From contig NC_135555.1 in NCBI RefSeq assembly GCF_964340395.1, forward strand, positions 5,735,001-5,799,000: a stretch of 64,000 nucleotides of DNA, given 5' to 3'. Under the pieces are notes generated by a model, which did no database searches, was not told the DNA's origin, and saw nothing but the letters and a program-made list of their open reading frames with translations. This document shows, in pieces, positions 34,766 through 46,461 of the stretch. Position 1 is the stretch's first letter. Each line of letters opens with the position of its first letter. A program made the translations under genes and the position numbers. This DNA is from Glandiceps talaboti (taxonomy: Eukaryota; Hemichordata; Enteropneusta; Spengelidae).

Positions 34766-35154
34766 GGATATATGGATGGATGGATGGATGGAGGGAGGGA
34801 GGGAGGGATAGATGTAGGGATGGATGAATGGATGGATGGCGAATGATTGGATGGATGTCTGGCTGGCTGACTGGGTGGACAGACGGACGGACGGACGGAC
34901 GGAAGGATGGACGCGAAAGTAATTGACGGAGGGTTGATGGGATGGATTATTTCACTTGTTGCATTAATGCATGTGCAGATGAGTAAAACGGTTGATAATT
35001 CTCATAAAATGGGGATGATGACGTGATGTGTTGATTAACAGGTTGGGTAGAACTTTAATCATACATTATTATAAGTAAAATAACAGCTATCAAATTGTAT
35101 GTGATTCTCACTCTCAGAACCACTATACATACATACATACATACATACATACAT

Positions 35155-35215
<61 letters not shown>

Positions 35216-36457
35216 TATTTATTTGCCAGAAGTCGAAAAGAAAAGTTGCGTGCACACCTGAAATTCGTCTAAATCTCTCAATTTCACTGCACAGCAAGTA
35301 TAACAACAACGGATCGACTTACTTGTACACTTTGGCACTTTAATTCCAAAGTTTTTATGAACTGCCCGACGTCAGCCATTGTGGTAACTAGTTGGGATAG
35401 GTTATTACTGAGTGTTTCCTATTAATCGGAGAAAGCAAACTGACATTTAATCGATGCTGACACCGAACAATGGGGCACATTCTCACGTCAACAATAAGAC
35501 CATTCTTATTGTAATTCTCACCATAACTAGAAGTGACAAGCCCGTCTTGTAATCACTCTACCGTACTTTAAGTTGAGCCCACAATGAAAGTACCTGATTT
35601 GACAAAACACCCCAAACAAATGTTTCTCAATACTTTTATTTTTCTAAGGTAAAGAAATTTGTAGCTAACGTTGCCCTTACACGACCCCAAACTACTTGCA
35701 TTTATACCAGTGGTTATATTTAAGACTGATTTTTGTATTATATTGTACTCCAACAGCAATACAGGTAAATCCATGTAACGACCACCTGTTAATTAGGGCG
35801 GCTGTGTAAACATAACTGTTTTGGGTGTTAACAGCACCTTACCTTCATCTGTTTGTACGATGCTTTCAACTCAGCGACCTGATGACCCTTGTGCCCACCA
35901 AAACGATCACACAAATAACAAACCGGTGTTTTGCATTGAACGCAGTACATCTTGATGAGTTCGTCTTCGTGTTCAGGACAGTACACATCTTTTCCTCTCG
36001 GATTGTTAGTTGCCTTCACCAATTTATGTTTGGCAAACACGCCTTTCTTTGGGTGATACGAGCTAAGACAAGGATCACAGTAAGAAACGCCACACTGGAT
36101 ACAGGTCTTCGAAGCTGTTGATCCTTCGATTTCAGCACAAATGTCACACCCTATACCTTTATGTTTTACCGTCTTGCCTTCCTTCGACTTTGCCTCTTTA
36201 AACCTCCCAACGATGTTTTCGAGCAGAAAGTTGCGTGGTAATCCGTCAACACCCCGTTTATCAAGTTCCACTTCTGTTCTGCACGAGGGACAGCCAAGCT
36301 GTTTTGACGAGCCAGACTTTTGTTCTGACTTTCCCTTTTTCTGAACATCGTAAAGACATATGCGACAGAAACTATGTGCACAAGGTAGTAACCGTGGATC
36401 GGTGTATAGGTCCATACACACAGCACACGACAGTTCACCTGCCAACGAATCGGCCAT
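31070..36457 (-). CDS. TRIM protein: RING, two B-boxes, coiled coil, FN3, B30.2/SPRY
   Basis: Seven minus-strand exons: 35843-36457, 35323-35418, 34311-34544, 33669-33691 (23 bases), 32840-32967, 32197-32487, 31070-31716. Phases join to 677 codons, close to MID1-type TRIMs. Domains: C3HC4 RING (from [19 protein letters not shown]), B-box 1 (about 105-145), B-box 2 (155-195, [16 protein letters not shown]), coiled coil (about 206-320, including [17 protein letters not shown]-like), FN3 (366-462, [19 protein letters not shown]), SPRY (463-677, [15 protein letters not shown]). This is the class C-I TRIM layout; members are ubiquitin ligases often bound to microtubules. The MID1-like assignment rests on layout only; orthology is not shown. 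It is one of two adjacent paralogues on this strand. Confidence 0.93.
34608..34910. repeat. compound tetranucleotide array (GGTG)(GGAT)(GATA)(GGAG)(GGAC)
   Basis: About 300 bases of changing GNNN tetranucleotides in intron 2 of the TRIM gene. Confidence 0.95.
35127..35212. repeat. (CATA)n(CA)n microsatellite
   Basis: CATA tract running into a CA tract, in intron 2 of the TRIM gene. Confidence 0.95.
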
Positions 36458-37427
36458 TTCTTAAAACAGAAATATTGTTGGTCTACATAAGAAAAAAACA
36501 GTTAGACCACTTCATGCATTCGATCACTCATTCCCAAGTCCAAGTGGTATCAAACCACTACAACAACCTCGTTATAAATGTCACCGGCGATATTGAAATC
36601 GTGTTGGCATTTACGTGAGTGGCGTGTAACAATAGCTTCAACGCACCAACCCCCATTATAGTCGACATAATAGTCTATTGTGACCTGGGTTGGAATCCTT
36701 ACTCCAATCACTGTGTATTGTTACCAGTACGGTCAATTCATACAGACATGCCTCAAGACAAACATAGTAAAGATTTGGGAATAAGACGTCAATGGTGAGT
36801 CCACACTGCCGTGTAAGTAACAATACAAGGTATCCCTTGCAATGGTATTACGCTCTGCAGTTGGCAACATATCAAATTGCACTGGGTGCCGTTTGAATGC
36901 CGAGCTTTAGAGTAGAGAAATTTAAATATCTAGTACCATAGCTGCAACCTGACCGGCCCGTATAGATACTTTGAAATCACAAAAGCGTGACTGTGCATCT
37001 AAAATAAGTAGGCTAGTTTGTGGACAACACTACACATTTGAATAGAGATTGAGAAACATATTTTATAGGGCGTTCTCTATTCTTTTCTTTGTGTTATTGT
37101 TCAGCTTTGTATTCTGGGATCTCGGCACATCCTTGATATTTTGGCCGGGTACCATTTTTCAAGTCCACAACAATTAAATTAAGGAGTTAGAAAAGTACAT
37201 AACTTGAGGCAGTTGCACCAAACAATTTGCTTGGGTGTATTCATCACCGTTTATTTATTTCTGTACAGTGAACTTTGTATATTTTACAATTAGTCTTTTA
37301 CAAATTGATGACAACTGAATTCGTGTAAAATTGTTATAGCTTGGCGACAACAGTCACCGCAATGTTGCATAGTGACAACGTCCAATGGGATGTAGCTACA
37401 TTTATTACGTCACATGTACGTCAAACG
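36458..37427. other. spacer between the two full TRIM genes
   Basis: About 970 bases. It must contain the promoter of the 31070-36457 gene and the 3' end of the next one. No specific motif could be supported. Confidence 0.5.
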
Positions 37428-39082
37428 TCACCACACTTTAATTCTATTCAATGTTACATATTCTGGGATCTTTAATCCTGTTAGTGTTGTCAAAATGGCC
37501 CTAGAGTTAGTAAGGTCAAGAGCCGGACAAATCTCGGCAAGAGTCTCAACAAGATGGAAGCGATGGAGTAGTTGTTTGACCTCACAGTCGTAAAATTCTA
37601 CCACTTTGTGTTCAAAGTCGAGATATACTCCAAACTTGTGACTTGGGGATGAAGTCAGTTCGTGGTCGATTTTTGTACTCATGTCGTTATGGTAGGCTTT
37701 CAATAATACGCCCATAATCTCAATACACCACGAAGAGTCATCTGTACCGAGTTGGGAGTTTCTGTCACACTGTTGCTTAGCAACCCCTATGGCGTAAGTT
37801 GTTGCACCCGATTCAGCAGCCTCCACCTCCCAGTAATGACTGCCTTGCGACACTGCAGCATCACCAAGAACACAGTGTACACTTCGTACGAACCTCGTTC
37901 CACAGATGACTTTCTCACCAAGTTGCATCACTGGATGGCGATAATCCAGTCTCTTCCTCACCGACTTGCTCTCATTAAACAACATAAGGGCTTCGTGTGC
38001 AGAGCCGGCATCGAGACGAAAGTCCGTCACTACAAAATACATAATACAAACAATCGTAAAATGCGGATACTAAGGGCAAGGTCGAATCAAATGATGCTAA
38101 GCAATAAGTGTTAAAACAGCAGATCATTAGACCGCAACTCTTTTGGAAAACCCACAAACGATAAAACGCAGAGGCGGAATCGATAGATTACACTGTGTTG
38201 TTCTGGTATAAGCAGAACCTCAGACCACTGTAGTTTTCTATAGTGGTCTGAGGCAGAACACACGCTCTGTTTTAAGGATAAATAAAAGACAGTTATAGAC
38301 ATGTGTATTCTAAATATGAAACAGTTATTAACATGTTCACAATAAATATGAAATTAGATCAATCATGTTTTTTAAATATATTACTAGCATAACACAGTTA
38401 TTCATCGGGCAGATCGCCCACGATTATCTTGCCTATGTCTTTTGTCAAAGAATTATTTGAAACATCAAGGATCACAGTGATTGGTAAGGACTGTATTACT
38501 TGTTACGTTTGTACTTTGATAGATGGGCAGTGACTATAAGTATATAGCATTTGTTGGGGTTTTTTTTCACAAGAACCACAGTGTAAAGATAAATGATATA
38601 GTTGTTATACAGTTAGAATCAAAACTAGTAATTTTTAGTTTCTAAACGATTTTTGGATAAAGCTTGCCAAGAATTATTACTTATCTACCTTCTGGTTTCG
38701 TTTCCACCAACACACTTTTACTCCATGGTGAGGTTCCTGCTACATTTGTTACACGAACTATAAATTCGTATGTCGAATCAAAATCAAGGTTTCCAAGGTG
38801 AATATGATACTCTTCTAACGACTTTGCGGATTGGTCTTCGACTGACCATTGGATAGACGTCCAGCTATTGTCATCAAGTTTACAACCCACATCATACCAC
38901 CTGACGTCACACGGAGCATGCGTCAATGAAAGTATAACCGTGCTCCTTTCCACGACCCTGGTGTTGGCAATAATAGGTGCCTTGGGAACTTGCAATGAAA
39001 CAAAAAGAAACTCATTGTATATACCCTGGATATAAATTATCAGATTTAAATACCATGAATTTTAAAACCAATCGTATAATTA

Positions 39083-39133
<51 letters not shown>

Positions 39134-39212
39134 GGTCGGTCGGTCGGTCGGTCAGGCGGTCAGTATGTATATTTTTCAGTTGGTCTGTCTGTCTGTCTGC
39201 CTGCCTGTCTGC

Positions 39213-39251
<39 letters not shown>

Positions 39252-39635
39252 ATTACTGTCTGTTTTCTTGTTTGCCTATCTGACGATCTGTATTCCCGTT
39301 TGTCTTTCCTTAAAAAAAGTCTGAATGTTTCCATCTCTTTACTACTTCCTGTGTGTTTTTAACAAGATGACATGATATATTTTAACCTACCTTCGATTCT
39401 TGTAACTTTCAACTTTTCTAATTCGTTTGTTACTCCTTTGAAATCAAACATCAAATTGTCAAAGGTTGTCACATTTGATTCGATATCGAGACTAGGACAG
39501 CAAGAAAGCGCCGTGTCTAACCTAAGAGCAAACAGACGGCACATTAACCCACGGTATACATTTATATTTGTATATGGTAGACTAGAACGAGGCATGCAAC
39601 AAGTGTACTAGATGTATAATTGATATGATCATAAA

Positions 39636-39691
<56 letters not shown>

Positions 39692-39798
39692 TTAGCTGTT
39701 CTCACTGATATGATAGTGAGATGTCACGTGATGCAAAAACGTGGTGTCATTTTACAATGACATGATCACGATATGATATGATAAAGATGACGTGAAGT

Positions 39799-39832
<34 letters not shown>

Positions 39833-40001
39833 CATGTGACGTGATATTGTATTGTATTGTGATGTGACCTCGATGCCGCTTGATCATGTGATTGTAATAT
39901 GAAGTGATGGATCACGTGAAACACGACATCACCAACTATTAGAAGAGCTGACATGAAAGGAAAGGATGGTATACAGTACAGCACCACACAACATAGACAT
40001 T

Positions 40002-40064
<63 letters not shown>

Positions 40065-40076
40065 GAAAAGAAGGGA

Positions 40077-40146
<70 letters not shown>

Positions 40147-43100
40147 AAAGGGGGCTAACCTGTCTGCCAGTGACGCGGCGGACTGGAAAATAAAGGATAT
40201 TTTAAATAAATTTAAATTTAAACAAAGCAAGGAAAACGTCTTCTATAAATTATGCCACTGTCACGCGGAGTTTACTAGTGGTTCGGCGAAAACGTTAGTG
40301 TAATTCGTACATACTGTGATGGAATGTAGTACACTATAAGTATGTTCGAATATCTCATCTCAGATTGGCAAAAAAAGAATCACCTAACTATTGGATGAGA
40401 TAATGATTCGTCAAAACTGTCCCTTGAGTAATAGGTATCATTCACGTATGTAGTTACAATGTATTGTTTGCATGTGGTTCAGTAGAGAGTAATATTAAAG
40501 TAAAAGTCGATTTTCCAAAGGTTACAATACGCAAGCAGTTCTTGATTAGTTTATGGCTATGATTCTAGGACAACTGCCCCCCGGACAACTGCCCCCGGAC
40601 AATTGCCCCCGAAGGACAACTGCCCCCGGACAATTGCCCCCGAAGGACAACTGCCCCCCGGACAATTGCCCCCGAAGGACAATTGCCCCCCGGACAACTG
40701 CCCCCGAAAGACAACTGCCCCCCGGACTACTGCCCCCGAACGAAAAAAAAATAGTATTACAGATGTACGGGTTTGTCATTCATTAAAAAGTCACCGTCGG
40801 CAACTTACCGCCGCAATTTGCTTACATTATACTCACTACATTCACATGTTTTACTCTTTTGTTATCTGTGATAATTGTTACGTCATTCATAAATGTCGGC
40901 ATGATGAACTTACCGCCGCAACTTGCGTACATTATACTCACTACATTCACAACTTACCGCCGTAATTCACATAATTTATACTCACATTTGCACGTTTTAC
41001 TCTATTGTTATCTGTGATTATTGTTATAAAAGTCGGCATGATGCTTTAACTTACCGCTGTAATTAACATAATTTATATGCACGTTCTACTCTATTGTCAT
41101 CTGTGATAATTGTTATGACGTTTAACTTACCGCGGTAATTCACACACTTTTTGATTTTTCACACCTAAATGACATATATTGCTTGCCAGTCACCAACATA
41201 CGGTCACAGTGTTCTGTATCATCTTGTCAGTCACTATGGAGTTTGTTGGAAGCGAGAGAGGTAAAACCAAGTTGATTTATGATGGCCATGTCTATGTGAA
41301 ACAGAAAGATTTAGCAAACCGAGTCGTTTCATATGAATGCGAGAGGCGTCGACAGGGCAGTTGTCCTTCGGGGGCAGTTGTCCGGGGGGCAGTTGTCCTT
41401 CGGGGGCAGTTGTCCGGGGGGCAATTGTCCGGGGGGCAGTTGTCCTTCGGGGGCAATTGTCCGGGGGGCAGTTGTCCTTCGGGGGCAATTGTCCGGGGGC
41501 AATTGTCCGGGGGGCAGTTGTCCTGTTACCTATGGCTATATAGTCATGTATCTAAATTGCATTATGAATGTGTGTGTATGAAGACCTGTCGCATGTCAAC
41601 CTAATTAGATGCTTTTTAAAGAATACACAATTTCATGGTTTACCGTGAGAAAGACGGCGTCCTGATTCTCCTCCAAGACTTCACTTGTATATTCCAGCAG
41701 TCCCGCTGTACGATGTATTTTGTCTTGACACGACGTGGCCCTGTCCTGGATTTGGCATAACTTTTTTGTCATGTCTGATGACACAACATCAAGCATTTGT
41801 CGTTCTTTCTCGGCAATTATCGTTTGCAAATTCTTACATTGAGAGGAAATGTAATCTTTCAAATTATGTGCATCTTTCTAAAATCAAAAGGAAATGAAAA
41901 GTAGCAATAGCAAACACAAGGTATACTCATTGTCGCAAACCAGCGCTATATTTCTTCCGCGACATCTGGCGTTGCGTCTTGGACGGTGCCGTAAAAGAAG
42001 CTGTAGTTTACGACATTGGGTATGCTCTGGAAGCATGTCGAATCCAATCGTCGTAAAACGATAGACCCTTTTGCAGCAGTGGAAGCGAAATTGTGCTGCA
42101 AGAATAACAAGATCTGAGATGTCATGGCAAGACCGCGTTAGACTATCGCATGATATCTGGTGGTTTCTCATTTCTCATTGGAATAACAACAACTCAAAGC
42201 AAATCACTCCATTCACAACATCGACGTGGGGAAAGCTAAATGTTCAGATGATTATGCATATTTGTCACCATGAGCCTCAAATTTACCTCTACATATAAGA
42301 CCCCCCCCCCACCTCACCCACCCCCACCCCATATAATACTACGTTACGGTGTAAGTCACGGTGCATACTGTGTGGATATCTCAAACCTATTGAAAACTAG
42401 GTGTATCTTCAAATACCCAGAAACAGAATATGAAGAATGAATCAAAACTTGGTAAGATGAAATGTCGTCGGTCAAATAAAAAAAGTTTGAAAAGCATGCA
42501 TACTACCAGGAGGATATTAATATTCATTTTCCGCCTCTTATTTCATATACTTACTTGAATTGACTCTCCGGCTTCCAACAACTTGACCTTGAACTTTGCC
42601 ACAGATTCTTTGACACCAATTAATGAATTCATATCGTCTGTTATTTTATCCTACAAAAACCAAATAGTAAATATCAGCAAATGATATTTCGAGGATCTTT
42701 ATGGGTGATAGGGAATAACCTGGAATAACCCGTAGAAAGTGTTTAGAATAACGATAGCCCTTCACGTGCTCTTTTTCAAAATGAACCCCAACTCCATGTG
42801 ATGACTTCAAAAAACGAGCTCGCCCATTTCCAATACAAATATCCACTGTAGTTACGCTATCATACAGTTTTCAAACCAAAAGTTTGCATATTTTTGTAGC
42901 TGATAGGAATATGGAAATACGGTTCTTACATACTAAGCGTCATGTCATACAGCTTTCTGGTAAAGTTTTCGTCATTGCCATATTTTTTTTTATTTCTTCG
43001 AAGAACGACAGTGTAATGCAAGATTTATTATCCGTGGTGTCATCCCCACACTGCACCAGGCATGCATTTGTGAAAACACCTACCCTTATTGTTTTGACTG

Positions 43101-43779
43101 CAACCTGTGCTTCGGTGACCCCGTGATGACCTTTATGACCTCCAAACCGTTCACACATATAACAAATTGGTACATGACATTCCTCACAGTAGAGTTTTAA
43201 CTTTTCGTCGGTATGGATGTGACAATACATTGGTTGATTTTTGCTAGGTGACTGTCGGTCACCGTCTGATACAGACACAAGAGTGTGACTGGCAAATACT
43301 CCTTTGTTTGGATGACACGAAGCTAAGCATTGGTCGCAGTAAGAAACTGTGCATTGTCGACATTTCTTTGTGGCTACATTGCCGTCTACATCACTACATA
43401 CATCACACAGTATTGCTGTATGTGGTTTATTCTCTTTTTGTTCCTGATAACGCTCAACAATGCTCTCCAAAAGGAAATTACGAGTCAGATAGTTCAAATC
43501 CTCCAATTTCAAGTTGTAGTGTCGCCTGCATGTTGGACAGCGAAAAGTACCGTTTCCGTTTCCGTTAAGTTCCTCTGTATCGTTGCAACAGGCCAACTCT
43601 TTGCCATCTCCATTGGCCTCCAAGGACGGTGCATGCGTTGTTGTACAGGTAGCTTGATCTACAGGTGACTTTGATACTAGATCGTTCAGACATTTTCTAC
43701 AGAAGGTGTGCCCACATTGTAGCAATAGTGGCTCCACGTAAAACTCCATACAAATCGTGCATTGTAATTCTCTTTCCAT
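37428..43779 (-). CDS. TRIM protein: RING, two B-boxes, coiled coil, FN3, B30.2/SPRY (tandem paralogue)
   Basis: Seven minus-strand exons: 43084-43779, 42555-42650, 41644-41877, 40160-40182 (23 bases), 39391-39521, 38689-38988, 37428-38029; 693 codons in one frame. The start is MERELQCTICMEFYVEPLLL. The RING has an insertion of about 35 residues before FRCPTCRRHY. B-box 1 (CDVCSDVDGNVATKKC) and B-box 2 ([31 protein letters not shown]) follow, then coiled coil (about 233-345, HRTAGLLEYTSEVL), FN3 (about 394-493, NLDFDSTYEFIVRVTNVAG) and SPRY (494-693, HYWEVEAAESG, FGVYLDFEHKVVEFYD). Exons 2, 3 and 4 have exactly the same lengths as in the neighbouring TRIM gene, showing tandem duplication. Intron 3 contains a Mutator-like element and a (GAAA)n array. 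Probably an E3 ubiquitin ligase; substrate unknown. Confidence 0.93.
38218..38253. repeat. short palindromic dispersed element
   Basis: Arms CCTCAGACCACT and AGTGGTCTGAGG around an AT-rich loop. It lies in intron 6 of the second TRIM gene. Relatives sit at 6887-6923 and 57396-57429. Confidence 0.75.
39081..39252. repeat. (GTCT)n / (GTCG)n tetranucleotide array
   Basis: Two GTCT blocks separated by a GTCG block and about 25 bases of other sequence, intronic in the second TRIM gene. Confidence 0.95.
39636..39829. repeat. (CA)n and, further on, (TA)n
   Basis: CA tract at 39636-39681 and a short TA tract at 39803-39829, separated by ordinary intron sequence. Confidence 0.85.
40003..40149. repeat. 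(GAAA)n array
   Basis: Purine-only tetranucleotide array, about 35 units with one interruption, ending 11 bases from the 23-base exon 4 of the second TRIM gene. Confidence 0.95.
40561..41530. mobile_element. Mutator-like non-autonomous element with 9-bp target duplication
   Basis: TATGGCTAT occurs at 40552-40560 and again at 41531-41539, flanking the element as a perfect 9-bp target-site duplication, the length typical of Mutator-like transposons. Both ends carry about 170 bases of short repeats in inverted orientation: GGACAACTGCCCCC and GGACAATTGCCCCC on the left (40568-40740), and their complements on the right (41356-41523). The interior has three or four diverged copies of a roughly 110-bp unit (CAACTTACCGCCG..., 40800-41150) and a FLYWCH zinc-finger fragment. 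No transposase. It is inserted in intron 3 of the second TRIM gene. Confidence 0.85.
41236..41367 (+). pseudogene. FLYWCH zinc-finger remnant inside the Mutator-like element
   Basis: From an ATG, the frame reads MEFVGSERGKTKLIYDGHVY, then YECERRRQGSC, matching the first two thirds of a FLYWCH domain (F..S.RG...L...G..Y, then the first zinc-binding Cys pair). The domain breaks off where the right terminal repeat array begins: the second Cys is encoded by the first repeat unit. FLYWCH domains commonly accompany Mutator-like transposases. No remaining transposase follows, so it is a relic. Confidence 0.65.
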
Positions 43780-45132
43780 GGTTGAGACAGATCCGAGTCA
43801 GAATTCAGAGTTATCGTGCTATGAAGATTTAGTAGTGTGCATTTAGCTGGATTTTATGGAGAAGTAGTCGACATTTTAACACATTGTAAACATAACTGTT
43901 TTTGAAAAATGACGTTATACATGTACATGCACCTGGTTAATTATTAGCACATAGTTAGGAGAGCGCCACCAACGTGAACATTATTATAATTGAATAGCAC
44001 ATAAACACGCTCATGATTATTGTATGTTCGGTGTTGCTGCGAGCATGCGCCGGAATGTATTAATTAATATCAAGATTTCACAAAACGTTGCTAGGTTGAT
44101 AATGGTCTTGTTGGCATTTAGGGGTAAAAGGAGGAAGGTTTAAAAAAAAAAAATTGCAAAACATTGAACAATGTGTTGTTATTGTACATATAATAACAAA
44201 CATTTTGCACACTTTTGTAGATTTTGCAATTTATTGCGTTACAATCATGGAATTGGTGTATGTTCTTTACATTATATTCCAAGGAGAAAATATTGTAACG
44301 TTGTTGTTTTATCAATTAAAATACAAAATAAATACCTCATTTGTCATCAATATGGCCATATGTATAGATGGAATAAAGGAGCCGACATAAGTAATTGATA
44401 TATCGATAGAATAAAGGAAACTAACCACCTTGGTCGCCATTAGACTAAAACTTTTAATGTGCAGTGTTGATTAGAAAGCCCAGTGTGATTTATAGTTCAT
44501 TTTCGTCACTCAATACATTTGAAGTGGATATTCCATAAATTTATAATGAATTTGTGACACATTAATGATTAGGGACACCATTTAATTTCTTCTCTAAAAA
44601 ATAAATACAATTATTCACCTGTTTCAAATTGAGCTCATGTAAATAGCTGGGTCCTCCATTTGGAATGATAACTATGTTACAATTAGTTTATTAGAGAGAG
44701 CATAGATACACCATTTAAAGGTATACTTACCCGAAGTCGTTTTTGGATCTCAAATAACAATGGAAGAGACTGTGGTGAAAGGTTTTGGATCAGGAGGACT
44801 TCTCTTCAAATAACATCGGAACCAACGTAAAAATGTTTGTCCTTAATCGCGTGTGTGGATTGGAGAAGACAGTTACTTCTATGATAAGAAGTTTATCAGT
44901 CGTTTGTGTCAACAAATTACATTAATGAATTTATCAACACAGCTTTGAGCACGTTTATGAATATCAATAACTAATTATGATAATTTACACCTGATTCTTG
45001 TTAATGTTAAGAATGTGGAATGTTCCCAAAATGTATTTACTTTAGATGAGAATTGCCCATCATTCACATGATTGCTTAATAAAAATTTGCACTTCAAAAA
45101 TGGTTTCATGGTGTGAGTTTATTTGTAAGTTG
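43780..45132. other. upstream flank of the second TRIM gene
   Basis: Must contain the TRIM promoter (minus strand). Otherwise AT-rich spacer with no recognised gene. Confidence 0.45.
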
Positions 45133-45500
45133 ACCAATGATATGTTGGCTTTCTGCCATAACCTTGATGACCAGTGATATGACGGCTTTCTTTCATAGCC
45201 CTGATGCTGAACCAATGATATGATGGCTATCTGTCATAGCCCTGATGCTAAACCAATGATATGATAGCTTTCTGTCATAGCCCTGATGTTAAACCAATGA
45301 TATGATGGCTTTCTTTCATAGCCTTGATGCTAAACCAATGATATGATGGATTTCTGTCATAGGCCTGATGTTAAACCAATGATATGATGGCTTTCTTTTA
45401 TTGCCTTGATGCTAAACCAATGGTATGAAGGCTTTCTTTCATAGCCTTGATGCTAAACCAATGATATGGTCATAGCCTTATGAATCATGCATAGCCAATA
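45133..45500. repeat. 41-bp tandem repeat, about 8 copies
   Basis: Unit starts CCAATGATATGATGGCTTTC and continues with CATAGCCTTGATGCTAAA. Copies differ by a few substitutions, and the last copy is degraded. Confidence 0.93.
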
Positions 45501-45599
45501 TGACTTAAATCAATATGTAGTTTACATTGCAGTGTCAGTTTTCAAAATTAGTCTTCGTCCTGGACACATTAAAACACCATTATATTGACCAGAGAAAGA

Positions 45600-46461
45600 T
45601 AGGTTGGAACACAGACAGAGAGATAGTTTGGAACACAGACAGAAAGATGGGTTGGAACACAGACAGAAAGATGGGTTGGAAAACAAACAGACAGAGAGAT
45701 GGGTTGGAACACAGACAGACAGATAGGTTGGAACACAGACAGACAGATAGGTTGGAACACAGATAGACAGATGGGTTGGAACACAGACAGACAGATGGGT
45801 TGGAACACAGACAGACAGATGGGTTGGAACACAGACAGACAGATGGGTTGGAACACAGACAAACAGATGGGTTGGAACACAGACAGACAGATATTTTGGA
45901 ACACAGACAGACAGATAGATTGGAACACAGACAGACAGATAGATTGGAACACAGACAGACAGATGGGTTGGAACACAGACAGAGAGATAGGTTGGAACCC
46001 AGACAGACAGATAGCTTGGAACACAGACAGACAGATATGTTGGAACACAGACAGACAGATAGATAGATTGGAACACAGACAGACAGATATGTTGGAACAC
46101 AGACAGACAGATGGGTTGGAACACAGACAGACAGACAGACAGATAGGTTGGAACACCGACAGACAGATGGGTTGGAACACAGACAGACAGATAGGTTGGA
46201 ACACAGACAGACAGATAGGTTGGAACACAGACAGACAGATAGGTTGGAACACAGACAGACAGATAGGTTGGAACACAGACAGACAGATAGGTTGGAACAC
46301 AGACAGACAGATGGGTTGGAACACAGACAGACAGATAGGTTGGAACACAGACAGACAGATAGGTTGGAACACAGACAGACAGATGGGTTGGAACACAGAC
46401 AGACAGATGGGTTGGAACACAGACAGACAGATAGGTTGGAACACAGACAGACAGATGGGTT
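45600..46461. repeat. 24-bp minisatellite, about 36 copies
   Basis: Unit GGTTGGAACACAGACAGACA plus GATA or GATG. Highly homogeneous, with occasional gain or loss of a GACA step. Because 24 is a multiple of three, it stays open in several frames on both strands; none of these is credible as a gene. Confidence 0.97.
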
